From Dipetalonema caudispina (lineage: Eukaryota > Nematoda > Chromadorea > Rhabditida > Onchocercidae), in the NCBI GenBank assembly GCA_013365325.1, contig JABVXV010000061.1:1-64000 (forward strand): a stretch of 64,000 nucleotides of DNA, written 5' to 3'. Below are positions 11,027 to 22,673 of the stretch, in pieces. Both the position numbers and the translations under genes were made by a program. The number at the start of each line of letters is the position of its first letter. Position 1 is the first letter of the stretch. Under the pieces are notes generated by a model, which saw only the letters and a program-made list of their open reading frames with translations, had not been told where the DNA came from and did no database searches.

Positions 11027-11797
11027 ATGACGAACCGCATACACTATCAATGCTATTTCAACTTCAACTCTCCGGTAAGATTTACAACTATTCAAGCAAA
11101 ACTACCAAGAGGAAGCCACATAGAAAAAGCGAAAGGATCGCCATATCAAAATTTCAAATATTGTTCAAAAGAAACAATACTAATAGAAATAGGAAACCGA
11201 CCATCACCACCAAACAGGAAACGAAAAACCACAGAAATACAATCGACACTACTGAAAAAATACTGTAATAACGAAATTTCAATGAACGAAATGATTGAAC
11301 AGGATAACTTGTTTGTAATGAAATACTTACCCAGGATACAACAACTAAAATCATATACAATACCCGACCGAAACCATCTAACCGAGTTATACATAATAAT
11401 AGGAGACCCCGGCATTGGAAAAACATTCGCAACCAAACTATCCAAATCGTTTTACATAAAAACAGCAAACACAGAAAAATGGTGGGATGGTTATGACAAC
11501 CAAGAAGTAGTGATACTAGATGATTTTTATGGCTGGTTATCACCCGCCGTATTATTTAACCTGGCAGACTCAAAGCCACACATGATACAAATAAAAGGTG
11601 GCTTCTTAAAATTCACCAGCAAAGCGATAGTAATAACCAGCAATAAAATACCGGAGCAGTGGTGGAAACGACAGACAATCGACAAGTACGACATGCAGGC
11701 ATTCAATAGACGAGTAACTTTAACATGGACCTGGCGAAAGAACTACCAAGAACAAGAATTCGGCTATCAATTCAATTACCAGCTGACATCAGAATAA
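11027..11797 (+). CDS. Rep-like protein ORF (partial HUH endonuclease plus superfamily 3 helicase)
   Basis: Uninterrupted frame of 256 residues from the first ATG; the same frame is open upstream to a TGA near 10911. In Reps the HUH domain nicks the origin and the SF3 helicase unwinds DNA. Visible motifs: a variant of motif II, HYQC, at residues 6-9 (families usually have HLQG); motif III YCSK, with Tyr45 and Lys48; Walker A GDPGIGKT (Lys132); WWDGY near 152-156; Walker B VVILDDFYGW (Asp165-166), a circovirid-like signature; motif C ITSN ending at Asn206; and an arginine pair at about 228-229. Motif I is not encoded after this ATG. In the upstream open part of the frame only its tail-like residues (YNNF) are seen, directly at the duplication junction. 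Expression is unknown; it may be a relic or a retained host gene. Confidence 0.85.
   Translation: MTNRIHYQCYFNFNSPVRFTTIQAKLPRGSHIEKAKGSPYQNFKYCSKETILIEIGNRPSPPNRKRKTTEIQSTLLKKYCNNEISMNEMIEQDNLFVMKYLPRIQQLKSYTIPDRNHLTELYIIIGDPGIGKTFATKLSKSFYIKTANTEKWWDGYDNQEVVILDDFYGWLSPAVLFNLADSKPHMIQIKGGFLKFTSKAIVITSNKIPEQWWKRQTIDKYDMQAFNRRVTLTWTWRKNYQEQEFGYQFNYQLTSE
11285..11346 (+). repeat. Exact 62-bp direct repeat, copy 2 (in the native Rep position)
   Basis: Lies in frame in the Rep ORF just before the helicase domain, where a linker is expected in circovirid Reps. It is therefore the likely source, with copy 1 the duplicate. Matching stops sharply on both sides. Confidence 0.97.
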
Positions 11798-14700
11798 CAC
11801 GAACAAGGGAATGGCTTATTAAAGTGATTGAGTGAATGAATGAGTGAGTCCCGTAAAGCTGTGACCCTTGTATATATATATGTGTGTGTAGCGGGAATGG
11901 CTTACAGGAAGTGGTTGTAACCCTGTCGTAAGTATATGACACATAGGACACTTACCAGTAAGTCCAGTGATTGAATAACTTATTACGCTATAAAGGATAC
12001 AATAACATCAGCTGATATTAACTGTTGTGTAATTGAATAAATTCTATATTCAACTATTTGTCGTGATACTCAAATAAGAGGATTACACTGTCTTCTACAA
12101 AATTACAATTTCCTTCAAACACAAACAAAAAGCCTCCTCGACACTGACTACAGGAAAAACTTTGTTCAGTTATTAATAAATGAGAGCAACAAAGTTGTTT
12201 GCAACAGAATTAATCTTCTTAGCGGAGTATACTATCAGCACCCGCTATGCCATTTCATTTATGTAAACATATATTTCACATTCATGTAGTCACAATCAGT
12301 TGCAAGGTAGATGTATACATTTGTTTTAAATTTCCTTCCTTTTCATTATGATAATGGCATTGCATCAGATATTAAATACCATCGAAATATTCGGATTAGC
12401 ACTGAATCATTTTCTTCTTTGCTAAAAGCATTTCAGCTTGATGTTTCTATGTGCAAACTATAATTTTGTATCTCTGATAATGATAATGTTTACGTTATGT
12501 ACTGGTGAGTCCAACTTATTTGATAGCCGTTCTCCTCGAATCCTTGTCATTTTCTCGCATATTGCTACAGTGACGGAAACATTTTAATCAAACCGATAAA
12601 AGTAAAAGCATGGAAATATTTAAGTATTTTAAGTTCGTACTCATATAGCAATATAGCTAATATGGGTAACAAAATGATTTTTCTGTGATGAATTTATTTA
12701 CTAAGTTATAGTTAATTAATAACGAAAATTTTCAGATAATTTATTATAGAATAGAATTAGTAAAACTATTGAAAGCTTATCCAGTAGGTCAATTAAATGA
12801 ACGATATAATAGCTACTGTTAAATTTCAAGTCTATTTCCGGATGCCAAATTCAACAAATGAATGCATTATTATCCAATTTCGGGTGACAATAATAATCAT
12901 ATAGACCTATTGATACTACTGAAAATCGATAAAATTTCAAAACAATAAAAATAGAAAGGAAAGTAAACAAACATTTTGTTGCAAACATTAATGATAATAA
13001 TAGGACTCCCTTTTCTTCGAAAAAAAATTTTTTTTTGTTACCTATTACAATAAAAAATAGATGTGAAATAATGTTTCCTTATTGATGACTAGAATAGATT
13101 GATATTCAAAATAGATATACTGTTGAAGTAGGACGACCTTTTTTACAGCACACTGTTTAAAATTTAGCAAATATATTGATTAGAGTAAGAGTCACAAGCG
13201 TTTTTTTTTTCAGTTTTTCCAAGTTTAAATTGTATTCCATTCCTTAATTAAGTGCTGATAATTTGGTAGTAACAGTAGTATTTTAATTGCGGAGAAGACG
13301 AATAATCAAGTAGATTGTAGATAGAGTGGTATAAATTGAAATCAGTCGTTGATATATGTATTAGTTTAAAAATAAGTTAAAATTAGTTTAAATTAAATTG
13401 ATCCTGGCATTTCACCCACAAAATGTCAATAATCCTGGAACAATCAACAAGCTTGCCAGTGAGTTTTATAAATCAGTTTTTTGAGTAAAAGTGACCGTGA
13501 AAATTACTTTAGGGAATTCTAAGTATAATGAATTTCTTATGGATGTCAATATTTAAGGAAGTGAAAAATTTGTGAATATTGGTTACTATGAGTATTTACC
13601 ATCTATTATTCATACTCCCATAATACGTTAACTTTTCAATCACTTTCAAATTCTTTTGAATTTATAAATTTTCCATAATTTTCAATTTTTCACTTCTCGA
13701 TGAGGGCTTTTTGGCATACACCCAAATGTGACCAATTATTTTGCAATAATCATTCGAAACACTTTATATTTTATTAATTATTCATTTTTTAAAAAGACGA
13801 GTTATTCTAAATTATATTTAATCGTCCAATTAATAGATCGATTCGTTTGAAACTTTCGACTGCCTGTCATAACGATTTTGGTTTTATATTGATATTATTG
13901 ATTTAATGATATTTATCACTTGAAAGAAGTTTAAACTACCAAGTAGCTTTTTTGTTTGTAAAAATTTAATTGTAAGAAAAAAATGAACTATTTCTACAAA
14001 TGTGGTTAAAAATAAAAATTTATATTTCAAAAATTTATATATAGACTTGGCTATTTGATAGTACTAGTTATGCGGGATAGTTTAGTTTAATTTAAATTCG
14101 CTTTCGCCATATTTTGCTCTCCTGTACTATCAATTTCTTTTATTTTTAGGTTATGGAATTTCATACGGCTTCACTATTTCTTTGATTCCAATATTTGTAT
14201 TTTAATATTTGTTTGTCTCCAAAATATTTTAGCTCATATTTTTCAACCTTAGAATTCCAAAAGAGATAAACAAAGAGAACATGAATAGTTCATTTGTTCT
14301 TTTTCTTTTCTCCACTATTCCCAAAAATCATCCTTTAGGTCAGTAGCAAAAACATAAAATCGGCTTAGATATTAGTAGGCAAATAATAATGATGATGATG
14401 GTAATGATTGTTGGAAGTAGTAGCACGACAGGATACCAATACAACGTGATGGAACAACAGGTTACGATAAGTTCTGAATGAAATTTTGATAATAGTGCTC
14501 GATTTTAATAATTTGAAATTATTTTCTGGGTCTTCATTTTTACTTATTTTCTCTAGTTTTTAGTTTCGATTTTCACATCACACTTTTGTTTCATATTTAT
14601 TCGAAACTTGCGACGACATGAAATATCAGTGAATAAAGTAGTGGTTTTTATCGTTCACCTATCATCAAATATCATTCGATGATTCGTTGCAACCGTATTT

Positions 14701-15539
14701 TTAAGATGATGTCGATCTGACGAAAATATCAATCTTGATATCGATCTGTTTATTTTATCACTATTTATCAGCCTGAACCGTCTAGTCATAGGAAACCATT
14801 ACATATAGCAAGATCTTCTTAGCTTTCCGAACATATGTCCCACTTGTAATGTGAGGTTTTTACTTAGATTCTGTAAATGATCTTTGATATATCTTATAAT
14901 TTATTATTAGTGACACTCATTTCTGCTTGTTAGAATATGATTTGAAATGTATACAGTGCAAGTAAGTCAGCAAGCAGAATTTCAAAATCCAAGTGAAATA
15001 TAGCATAATCGATATTTCTGATCGTTTAGTTTTTAAAATGCATAAATTCTGGCTGTGTTCTCTATATTTGAATTCCTATCCATTTTCCAACAATATTGCA
15101 TAAATTTTGTAAATTTGATAAAGTTTGGTGAAAAACTGTCATAGCCTTTACATTCCTGATGAAAATAAGGGTAATGTTTAATTTTTCTTGCATGTGTCAA
15201 AAAAGAGGAAAGGAAAGGTCAGTGTATCTTAATATAATCGCAGAAGCAATTTTTTATTCCTTTTTTTAATTTATCATAGTAATCGATTGTTTAGCCAATT
15301 AAATGGACTAAAGTTTCGGTTAACGTTTTCCTGAAAATCGATTCTTGGCCACATTTGACACATAGTTATGTTTAAAACTTAAAATTATGAAACGGAATGT
15401 TTGTGTAACTTAGTATTTTTGCTATTAACATTATCAAAATTTACATTTCGGAGCTTCGATTCCACTTAATTTGAAGATCACACAATTGAAATTAAAATAT
15501 TTGATACTTCATTAATTGATTTGAAATTGAAGAAAGTGG
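11798..15539. other. Intergenic region after the viral element
   Basis: No gene recognised. Just after the Rep stop there is a partial duplication: GGGAATGGCTTA occurs at 11807-11818 and 11893-11904, each followed by a loosely similar stretch ending in TATATA-like or GTATAT-like sequence. A short GAAT/GAGT tract lies at about 11829-11850. The rest is AT-rich with many short A and T runs and no ORF that looks coding. Confidence 0.5.
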
Positions 15540-18500
15540 ATGGCAAGGAAAGTGCATGTTGTTGACAATGATATTATGCCAAAAAAATTGCACGAACATA
15601 TAAAATGCAATGGTCACAAAAAATGGTTCTTACTTGCTTTCATACTATTACTTATTGTACTTACAACCATCACCGTACCTGTTGTACTGACAATAATTCA
15701 AAGTCGCCGCCGTCATTCAAACGGGAATGAATCTGGTTGAGATATCTATTCTTTCCATCCTAATTTTTACATGATCAATAAACATGTTGATAATATCAAA
15801 GTTTAGAAAGTAACTTTTACTACTAATATCCCTATCACGAATGACAATATGAAGTCGCTTTTCTTCATTACTTTTTCATCATCTTTGTTTAATACCTACT
15901 GGATGAAATTTGGAAATATTGTCAAGTAGTATTTAGTATGTTTTATCAATGGAAGGGTAAAGTAGCAGAAATGGACGAAGTTGTTAACACTGGAGTTGAA
16001 AACATATCATTTTTCTACGGATGTAAACTTCAATTTTAGAGGTGACAGAGAACGGAATCGATATCACAAAGACAATGTCTACAGAAACTATCATTTTAGC
16101 AATAACTACAGCTGAAGGGAAGAAGGAAAAAGAGAATTGGACTCAAGGGATATCATATAAAGTAAGTGATTGCTTGTCAAATATTTGATACAAATAAGTT
16201 AATCAACTGTGGTATAGTTTGGAATTGAATTGGAATGGATTAAGATGAAAGGAATTGAAATTAAATGGACTTTTTTCAGGATAAAGTGCTAGGAATTGTT
16301 GGGAAACTAATAGAGGGGAACGCTAATCCCTGTGCAACATATGTCATCGAAGAATTTAGTGATAAAACAACTTTCAGCAAGTTGCTATCGAAGACAGAAG
16401 TTATTTGTGAATTAGAGAGAATTTTTCATGATATAAAGTCTTCAAGAGACATTAGCATTACGAAGTAACCACTTCTGTTTATTTTGTGGTATAAATGAAC
16501 AAATCTTGAAATACAAATAATTAAAATCACTAGAATTCAGAAAATTTCAACCTTTGATTCAAATGCTTGTTGAAAGACAATTTTTTAGCGCTATTGATTC
16601 ATTCCGTAAAATTCCATGGTCATCGCAAATTACATACATATTATTCGTTCCGGATGAGGCCATGTACAGGTCAAATCATCAGTTATTCTTTATAAAAAGA
16701 ATGGAATCATTTTTTCCTGGTGAAATTGATCATTATTATCACCTATACCCTTTACTTCATTAGATTAGTTTCATGTAACTTTCTAGATACAATAAAATTC
16801 TTCCTCACTTGCATTTTTAAATATACAAGCATTTTTGAAATTTTATTGCACTTCAAAAGTTCTTGAAAATCAACATCAGTTAGTGGAATCACAAACATGT
16901 TACATTAATCTAGAAACCGGAAAATGTACAAGAACGATATGAAATCAGCCAAAGGTTTACTGAAACGGATGATAACAGAGAATCCAATCACAGCACCTTG
17001 TATTATTATCGGTAATCCTGCGTATTTCCGGCAACTTGACAGCACCGTGAACACGTATTCCTCAGATATGAATGTTGATGAATTAACAAAAGCTATCCTA
17101 CTCGGTTAGTTACCTATCAAGCTGTTTAGAATGTTTATTAAGATCCTCATCGGCATAATTACCTGGGTATTTCTATAGGCTTACGTTTACAGATTAACTA
17201 CCTTGGTCAAACGAAATTCATAAAGAATTTTTTTTTCCACTTTTACAATACATCGAAATTCCGAATATTTCCAAACTTCGAGATCTCATACAGTTCTGAA
17301 TATTTCGCGTCTAGAGCATAGCAAAAATAAAAATTTGCATAATCCTGTCTGCTTTCAGTACTTTTTCAGCATTACGAACTGAAGAATTTGTCACGTCAGA
17401 AAATTTGTTCACTTCACCAACTTCAACCAACAAAAATGGAACAGCACCTTCCCGTATATCAGAAACTCCCTCTACAAATTCCTGGATTAGGGAAACTATT
17501 CATGAAGAACAAATGTCAACGTTAGGCGTCGAAAATAATGATTCAATTACAATTTCACCCGATCTTCCAGTGACAGTAACCGAACTTATAAAATGTCCAG
17601 AATATTTGTAAGTTATTCAACAGAATCTGAACTAGCTAGCTCTACATCAACGATAGATCTTATGGATAGTCAATTTCCAGACACAATTTCAGGGTCAGGA
17701 AATGTAAATTGTGTCACATCCAATTATTAAAGAGGCATTGACAGATATTAGTGATACCGTAATTTTGTTAACTTTAATTACCGAATTATCACATCAATTA
17801 CCAGCAAAAACCGATGAATCTACAATCGATCAAGAAACCACCTTACCTTTCACTTCCATTCCATCGCTATATTCAACATTCGAAAATGAAGCCATAACAT
17901 TAACTTTATTTGACAACGATTCTCAAAATATATTCCTCCAATCAAATGTCACATATTTTTATAGCAGGAGAAACTGTGACTGAACATTCCACATTTTCTA
18001 CAAAAATACAGTATTCTCAACTAGTGGAATCATTGGTATTATCAACAAGTACTGATGAATCTGAAGTTGATAATGGATTAACATTAATTACAACTGGAGA
18101 ATTGAATCAATCAAAAAGTGACCACCTGCAGTCTACTTTATTACAGAAAAACAATGGGTCGTCCGTTCTAGCAGCATCATTTATACTGTTGAAAGAAATT
18201 GATATTGAAGTTTCTGATCTACATGTTCCGACTTTACTAATTAATATGACGGATCATGATTCTGCAGAACTTCTTGTTTCACAATAGTCATTTCAATAAG
18301 AACTTTGCAGAAGCCGTATTATACCTATCCGCGTAATTCACTTGCGGCGTCACACCAAGTTGTTACTGAAGAATCAGAATTTAAGCAGTTAACTGCTGTA
18401 GCAAAAAATTTCTAGTAATAATACCTCAACGACGACATTGGAGACAACAGAAGCAAGCTTTTTTGACAATATCGACAGTACTAAAGCAATGGAAGTTATG

Positions 18501-18600
18501 AAAATATATTAGATGGTATCAATCAAGATAATGACGAAGTCATGTCAATATCTGATGAATCATCGACACCAAGTATCACACCAAATATTAGAGAGTAGTG
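15540..18600 (+). pseudogene. Membrane-anchored Ser/Thr-rich protein gene with repeated frame breaks
   Basis: Not assigned to a family. The first exon (15540-15735) encodes a basic N-terminus, one transmembrane segment (about residues 29-51, WFLLAFILLLIVLTTI and onward) and then RRRH, suggesting a type II anchor. Phase-compatible exons follow: 16040-16161, 16280-16464 and from 16541, then about 16914-17104 and from about 17359. The middle part (for example DKVLGIVGKLIEG, ITYILFVPDEAMY, CIIIGNPAYF) is vaguely like a degenerate von Willebrand A fold, but no MIDAS motif is seen. From 17359 to 18598 the sequence stays Ser/Thr/Glu-rich but moves through several reading frames with stops between them (ORFs ending at 17611, about 17731, 17983, 18287, about 18414, about 18512 and 18598). 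Some changes could be introns (strong GTAAGT at 17608); the number favours decay or assembly indels. Confidence 0.5.
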
Positions 18601-21600
18601 AAACCCTCCCATAACTGTGATTAAAATTCCGTGCCCTGCGTGTCATTTTATTAGGCATTGCACTAGATGATTATCTTTTACCGAAAGTTACTTCTTTTCG
18701 CCACCTTCATCTTAACTGTCTACTCCATATATGTTACTTGTTTCATAGAAAAATTATATCTCAGAAAGGTAAGAAACTCCAACTGGGTACTTCAGTTGTA
18801 TTCTTAAATTGATAACGGATAATGATACTATTAGAAATTAGCAAAATAGATAGCCCAAGCAGAAAACCACTCGTTTTCTCTTCACTTCTTTTTCAAATTT
18901 ATTTTTTTTTTTGTGGCACACGAAGTTTACATTCGTCAATTAATCCGTTTCTTGCATAATTAAGACAATGGAACTCAGTATATTTCTTGAAAATTCTTGC
19001 CGGAAGAATTTTCAGTCGTTAGTGAGAAAAAAAAAATGATGTATCCGACAAGGTTCATCTCCTTTTATTCGTATCTTAGAAACAATTTTTCAGGTATGAT
19101 TCTGATAGAAAGCAGCTGTAATATTTCTTCAGTCAAACAATGTAAACATTATATACTTTGTACTTCAAAAAAAGAAAGGAGAGGAATTCGGAGTTCATGG
19201 AACATACATATCGATTTTTCATTTCAATGTTGAAACATTTGAGAAAGTTAGAATCGATATAGAAAGTCGTGTTAAATTGTATGAATAGCTTATTTTTTTC
19301 CTGTCATTTGTTTATTTGTCTATTTGTTTACTTTAAACATATCACTCTTCCTATCTACTAATTGTTATCATGCATGATTTATACATTAAGAATATCTTTT
19401 ATTATATTGGCGAGTGCACAAGCTATCAGTTTTCCCTTTTATTACTTAACTTGGATTTTCTCTTGTACTCTTCCATCTATTTTATCCATCCCATACAAAC
19501 ACGTAATAAATGTTTCTGGTAGAAGAATATGAAAATGTTCGTTGATGCTTGTTTAACAAGCAAGTTAAATTGGATGGTAGAAAAAAGATTGTATGAAATC
19601 TTAGGATGTAAGCAGAAAATTCGAATTGGCTTCAGATGATGTCAGGCTGGAGATGATTTCCGATATCATTAATGAAAAGTTTTGATATGTAATTATTGTG
19701 ATTTCATTTTTGACAGATCATTATTCTAAAAATAAATGACGAAGATTCCATGTGTAATATTTGATAGTAATAGATGTTAATATTTACAGTTGTATGTGTA
19801 CCTCGATCATCATTAGCTGTCAGCGTTATTATTATATGACTTTTGTTTCGTCATTTGGTACTATTCAAACTTTCTCTTTGTTCTTCCATCTATTTTGTTC
19901 ATCCAATATGAGTAATTAATCACAAAAAAGAGGAAAAAGAAGTTTTTGAAATAAAATGGAATGCGTAATACAATATGCAGCTGTAAATTGTGTATTTACT
20001 CACCAAATTATTAGAAACTGTCTTCCTATAAATGATCATTATGAAGATCCTATTATTAACTAATTAACTAATTGACTAATTGACTGATGGTTCTGTTCTT
20101 CGAAATAGTACAATTTAAAAAGAAAACGAAAACGCATGCACTTTAAAATTGAGCAGAAAAAAATGAATTTCATTAAAGTTTTTTTCCCTCTGTAAATTCA
20201 TTAGAAGAGGTCATTTTCTTTTTGTTACTTTTGAAAAGTTTTGAAGAATTCTTTTTACAACGTATTTTCTTCTTTTTCAGATATGATAACATTGAAATGA
20301 AGTTCCTTTTTTCTTTTTAACGAATGAAGAAATTTTAGAGCGAACAAACAATTTTCAACCATTCTAACCGAAGCTTTCCCCTCATTTTCTCCTTCATCAT
20401 CAGAGCAAGAACAGTTTCACTGTATCAATTAGTAAAACTAAATGATGAATGATTGAATGCCATACCGCTTCCATCTGTCATATGTTGCCCTTAGTATGAT
20501 TCAAATATTTGACTTCTCTCATCCTTTCTCTTCATATTCCCATATATTCTATCCGAAAAATAAAAATAAATAAGATTGGGTATATTTTAATTTTCTTTTC
20601 TTTGTTTTTTTCTCTACGGAAAATAAAGGCATAAGAGTAAATTGTTTACAAAATGTATCTCTGAAACTTCAATGGCCGTCAATTGTTCAAGATTTGTTAA
20701 TAATATTCATCGTTCAAATACTATGAAAATGGAAGAATGCTTTCTTTTGCTTGCTATAAACGTCGTTGATTTTATGTTTTGAACAGGTTAAATTTCTCAC
20801 CCGATTCCCGCAATTTTATAGATTGAAATTTTCTCAAGAGTTAATTATCCTTTGAATTAATCATCAAGGTCATTGGTTTTAGTTCGTTTAAATTCTCAAC
20901 ATTGATGGGTATAAATTCTATTTCAAAAATAGTGAAGTTATTGGAATTCTACACATACATCGTCGCAGATTGCATACAATTATTTAACATATGATATATG
21001 ATTGATTAAACCCAAATTCAGATCTCATTTCAGGCTTTTATTCAACATTTTGGTTAGCATTTACTTGGCTTTTTTCAAATAACGTTCATTCCAATTAATT
21101 TCTGATATTCCATAAATAAATACTTCACTTTCATTGACAATTTCAGATGTCATATGATACTTATCCATAAGTTTCATCGGTCGCATTGTTTTTCTGTTCT
21201 TTGGATGATTATATCAGGAATAAATTTCAATTTAAGAGGAAGAAGAATGGGCTAAAGAAAGTCCTCTGTTCAAATAATTCTTGCTCTCCCACTTCCTTCC
21301 TCATTCCCGACTATAAACAAACTTTCCGGCGATCTCCTCAAACCTGATCAACTGATCAGCCAGCCAATCAGTGCATTATTTCTAATAGTGGCGAATGTCT
21401 TGATCCTTCCGTTCCTTTAACATAAACTTGAATCAGATAAGTTATCTCTCTCGTCCACTTCATTCCGGTGATCTCCTCAAACTTTGATACCATCAGTTTT
21501 CTGTTATGATTACCACATATTTCAGTTCCTATATTATTCTTACTGGTTTCGTCATTTCGTCACAATCATAAAATCACTTGAATTTCATCCTTTAATTTAT

Positions 21601-22673
21601 TGTTATATTTTGTTAGTTTCATGTCGGTATGTCAGCAAAATATCTGTAATTCTTCTAATGTCATTTTCGTTACTTTCTAATATAGCGATGACAATTCTTG
21701 TTTCGTATTAAAAAAATGAGTTCAAAAAATATGAACTTTCTACTAGTTCATATAAATTTGTGGAATTTTCGTTTCACTAAAATATTCATAATTTTAATTA
21801 AATTATTAGTATCGATTAACAAGGAAGAGTAGTTAAAGGAAATGATAATTATATAAGAATTAATGTAACATGAAAGTAATGCCAACTGCATACTTTCTAT
21901 GGCAAGTTAAACAAATTGATGGTTGAAATTCGAAAATGTTTGATTCATTCGAAAGACCCAAGTAAGATCACATCTATTATTGATGTCAGAAGAATGCTGA
22001 ATGTGAAGTAAGAAAAAGTTGGCATGATAAGTAGGATGATGGGAAGCTTATGGACTTAAAAAATGTGAGTAGTGGGTGGGAGGGGAAGTGCTTAAATATT
22101 TATGAAATTTCGTCATTTCCTCTCTGATATATTTGTTCACACTTATCACTTCTTTTACCTTTTTAATTCCTTTATTTATTCACGTCAACTTTTCCCTCCT
22201 TTATGTTATTTCCCTTTCATTCCATTACTATTTTAAATGTGTTCCTTTAAAGGTAACTTTTATCTGATGTGTTGTCATTTGCTTTATGACGACTATCATT
22301 TTACAATCTCCTCTATTACCCCTGATAAGATGTCTATTCATCTGAGGGTTATATGAAGGTGATAAAAGCTTGCTTATCACCAAGATAATGCTGTAAATAG
22401 TAGTAACAATTAAGTGATAAAGAAAGAGATTCATCTTACGGACGGCTGATTACTGTTCAAATTTCTGTACTTTCGAATAGGGTTCATTTTTTAAAAATTT
22501 TTATGACCTTTTTGTACACTGTTCTTCAAATAAATGGTCTGTTTCCTGCAAATGAATTCCTCTCAAAAAAAGTCACCCTTTTCATTCCAAAAGCGATTAT
22601 TTTTTAGTTTGTCAGCCTTTTGCTGAAATTCTTCAACGCGAGTCAAATTACAACTCATTTCATTCATTCATCA
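18601..22673. other. Gene-poor intergenic region
   Basis: No coding signal recognised on either strand. Minor repeats: a TTCCGGYGATCTCCTCAAAC block occurs near 21324 and 21464, and CTTCCATCTATTTT occurs near 19468 and 19885 within loosely similar surroundings. Otherwise AT-rich filler with pyrimidine runs. Confidence 0.5.

Larger units (their letters stand above)
10879..11797 (+). mobile_element. Endogenous viral element from a Circoviridae-like CRESS-DNA virus (Rep region)
   Basis: This block encodes a replication-initiator (Rep) like those of circoviruses and cycloviruses, and it is flanked on both sides by AT-rich, apparently host DNA. Its base composition is visibly richer in A and C on the plus strand than the neighbourhood. 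No capsid gene and no convincing replication-origin stem-loop with a nonanucleotide was found within a few kilobases, so only the rep half seems to be present. The left edge is set by an internal duplication (62 bp copies at 10879-10940 and 11285-11346). The right edge is taken as the rep stop codon, so viral noncoding sequence may extend further. Integration rather than contamination is inferred from the continuous sequence; junction-spanning reads would settle it. Confidence 0.9.

Noticed and set aside
10885..11268. A 127-residue ORF starting in the first 62-bp repeat copy
   Set aside because: After the repeat it runs in a different frame from the Rep motifs and has no recognisable content; it is a frame shadow created by the duplication.
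11146..11543. Minus-strand ORFs opposite the Rep frame
   Set aside because: Phe/Leu/Ser-rich antisense of a real coding frame; no capsid-like basic N-terminus.
11920..11990. Possible viral origin nonanucleotide (TAAGTATAT, ACTTATTAC)
   Set aside because: Neither matches the usual nonanucleotide well and no flanking stem was found.
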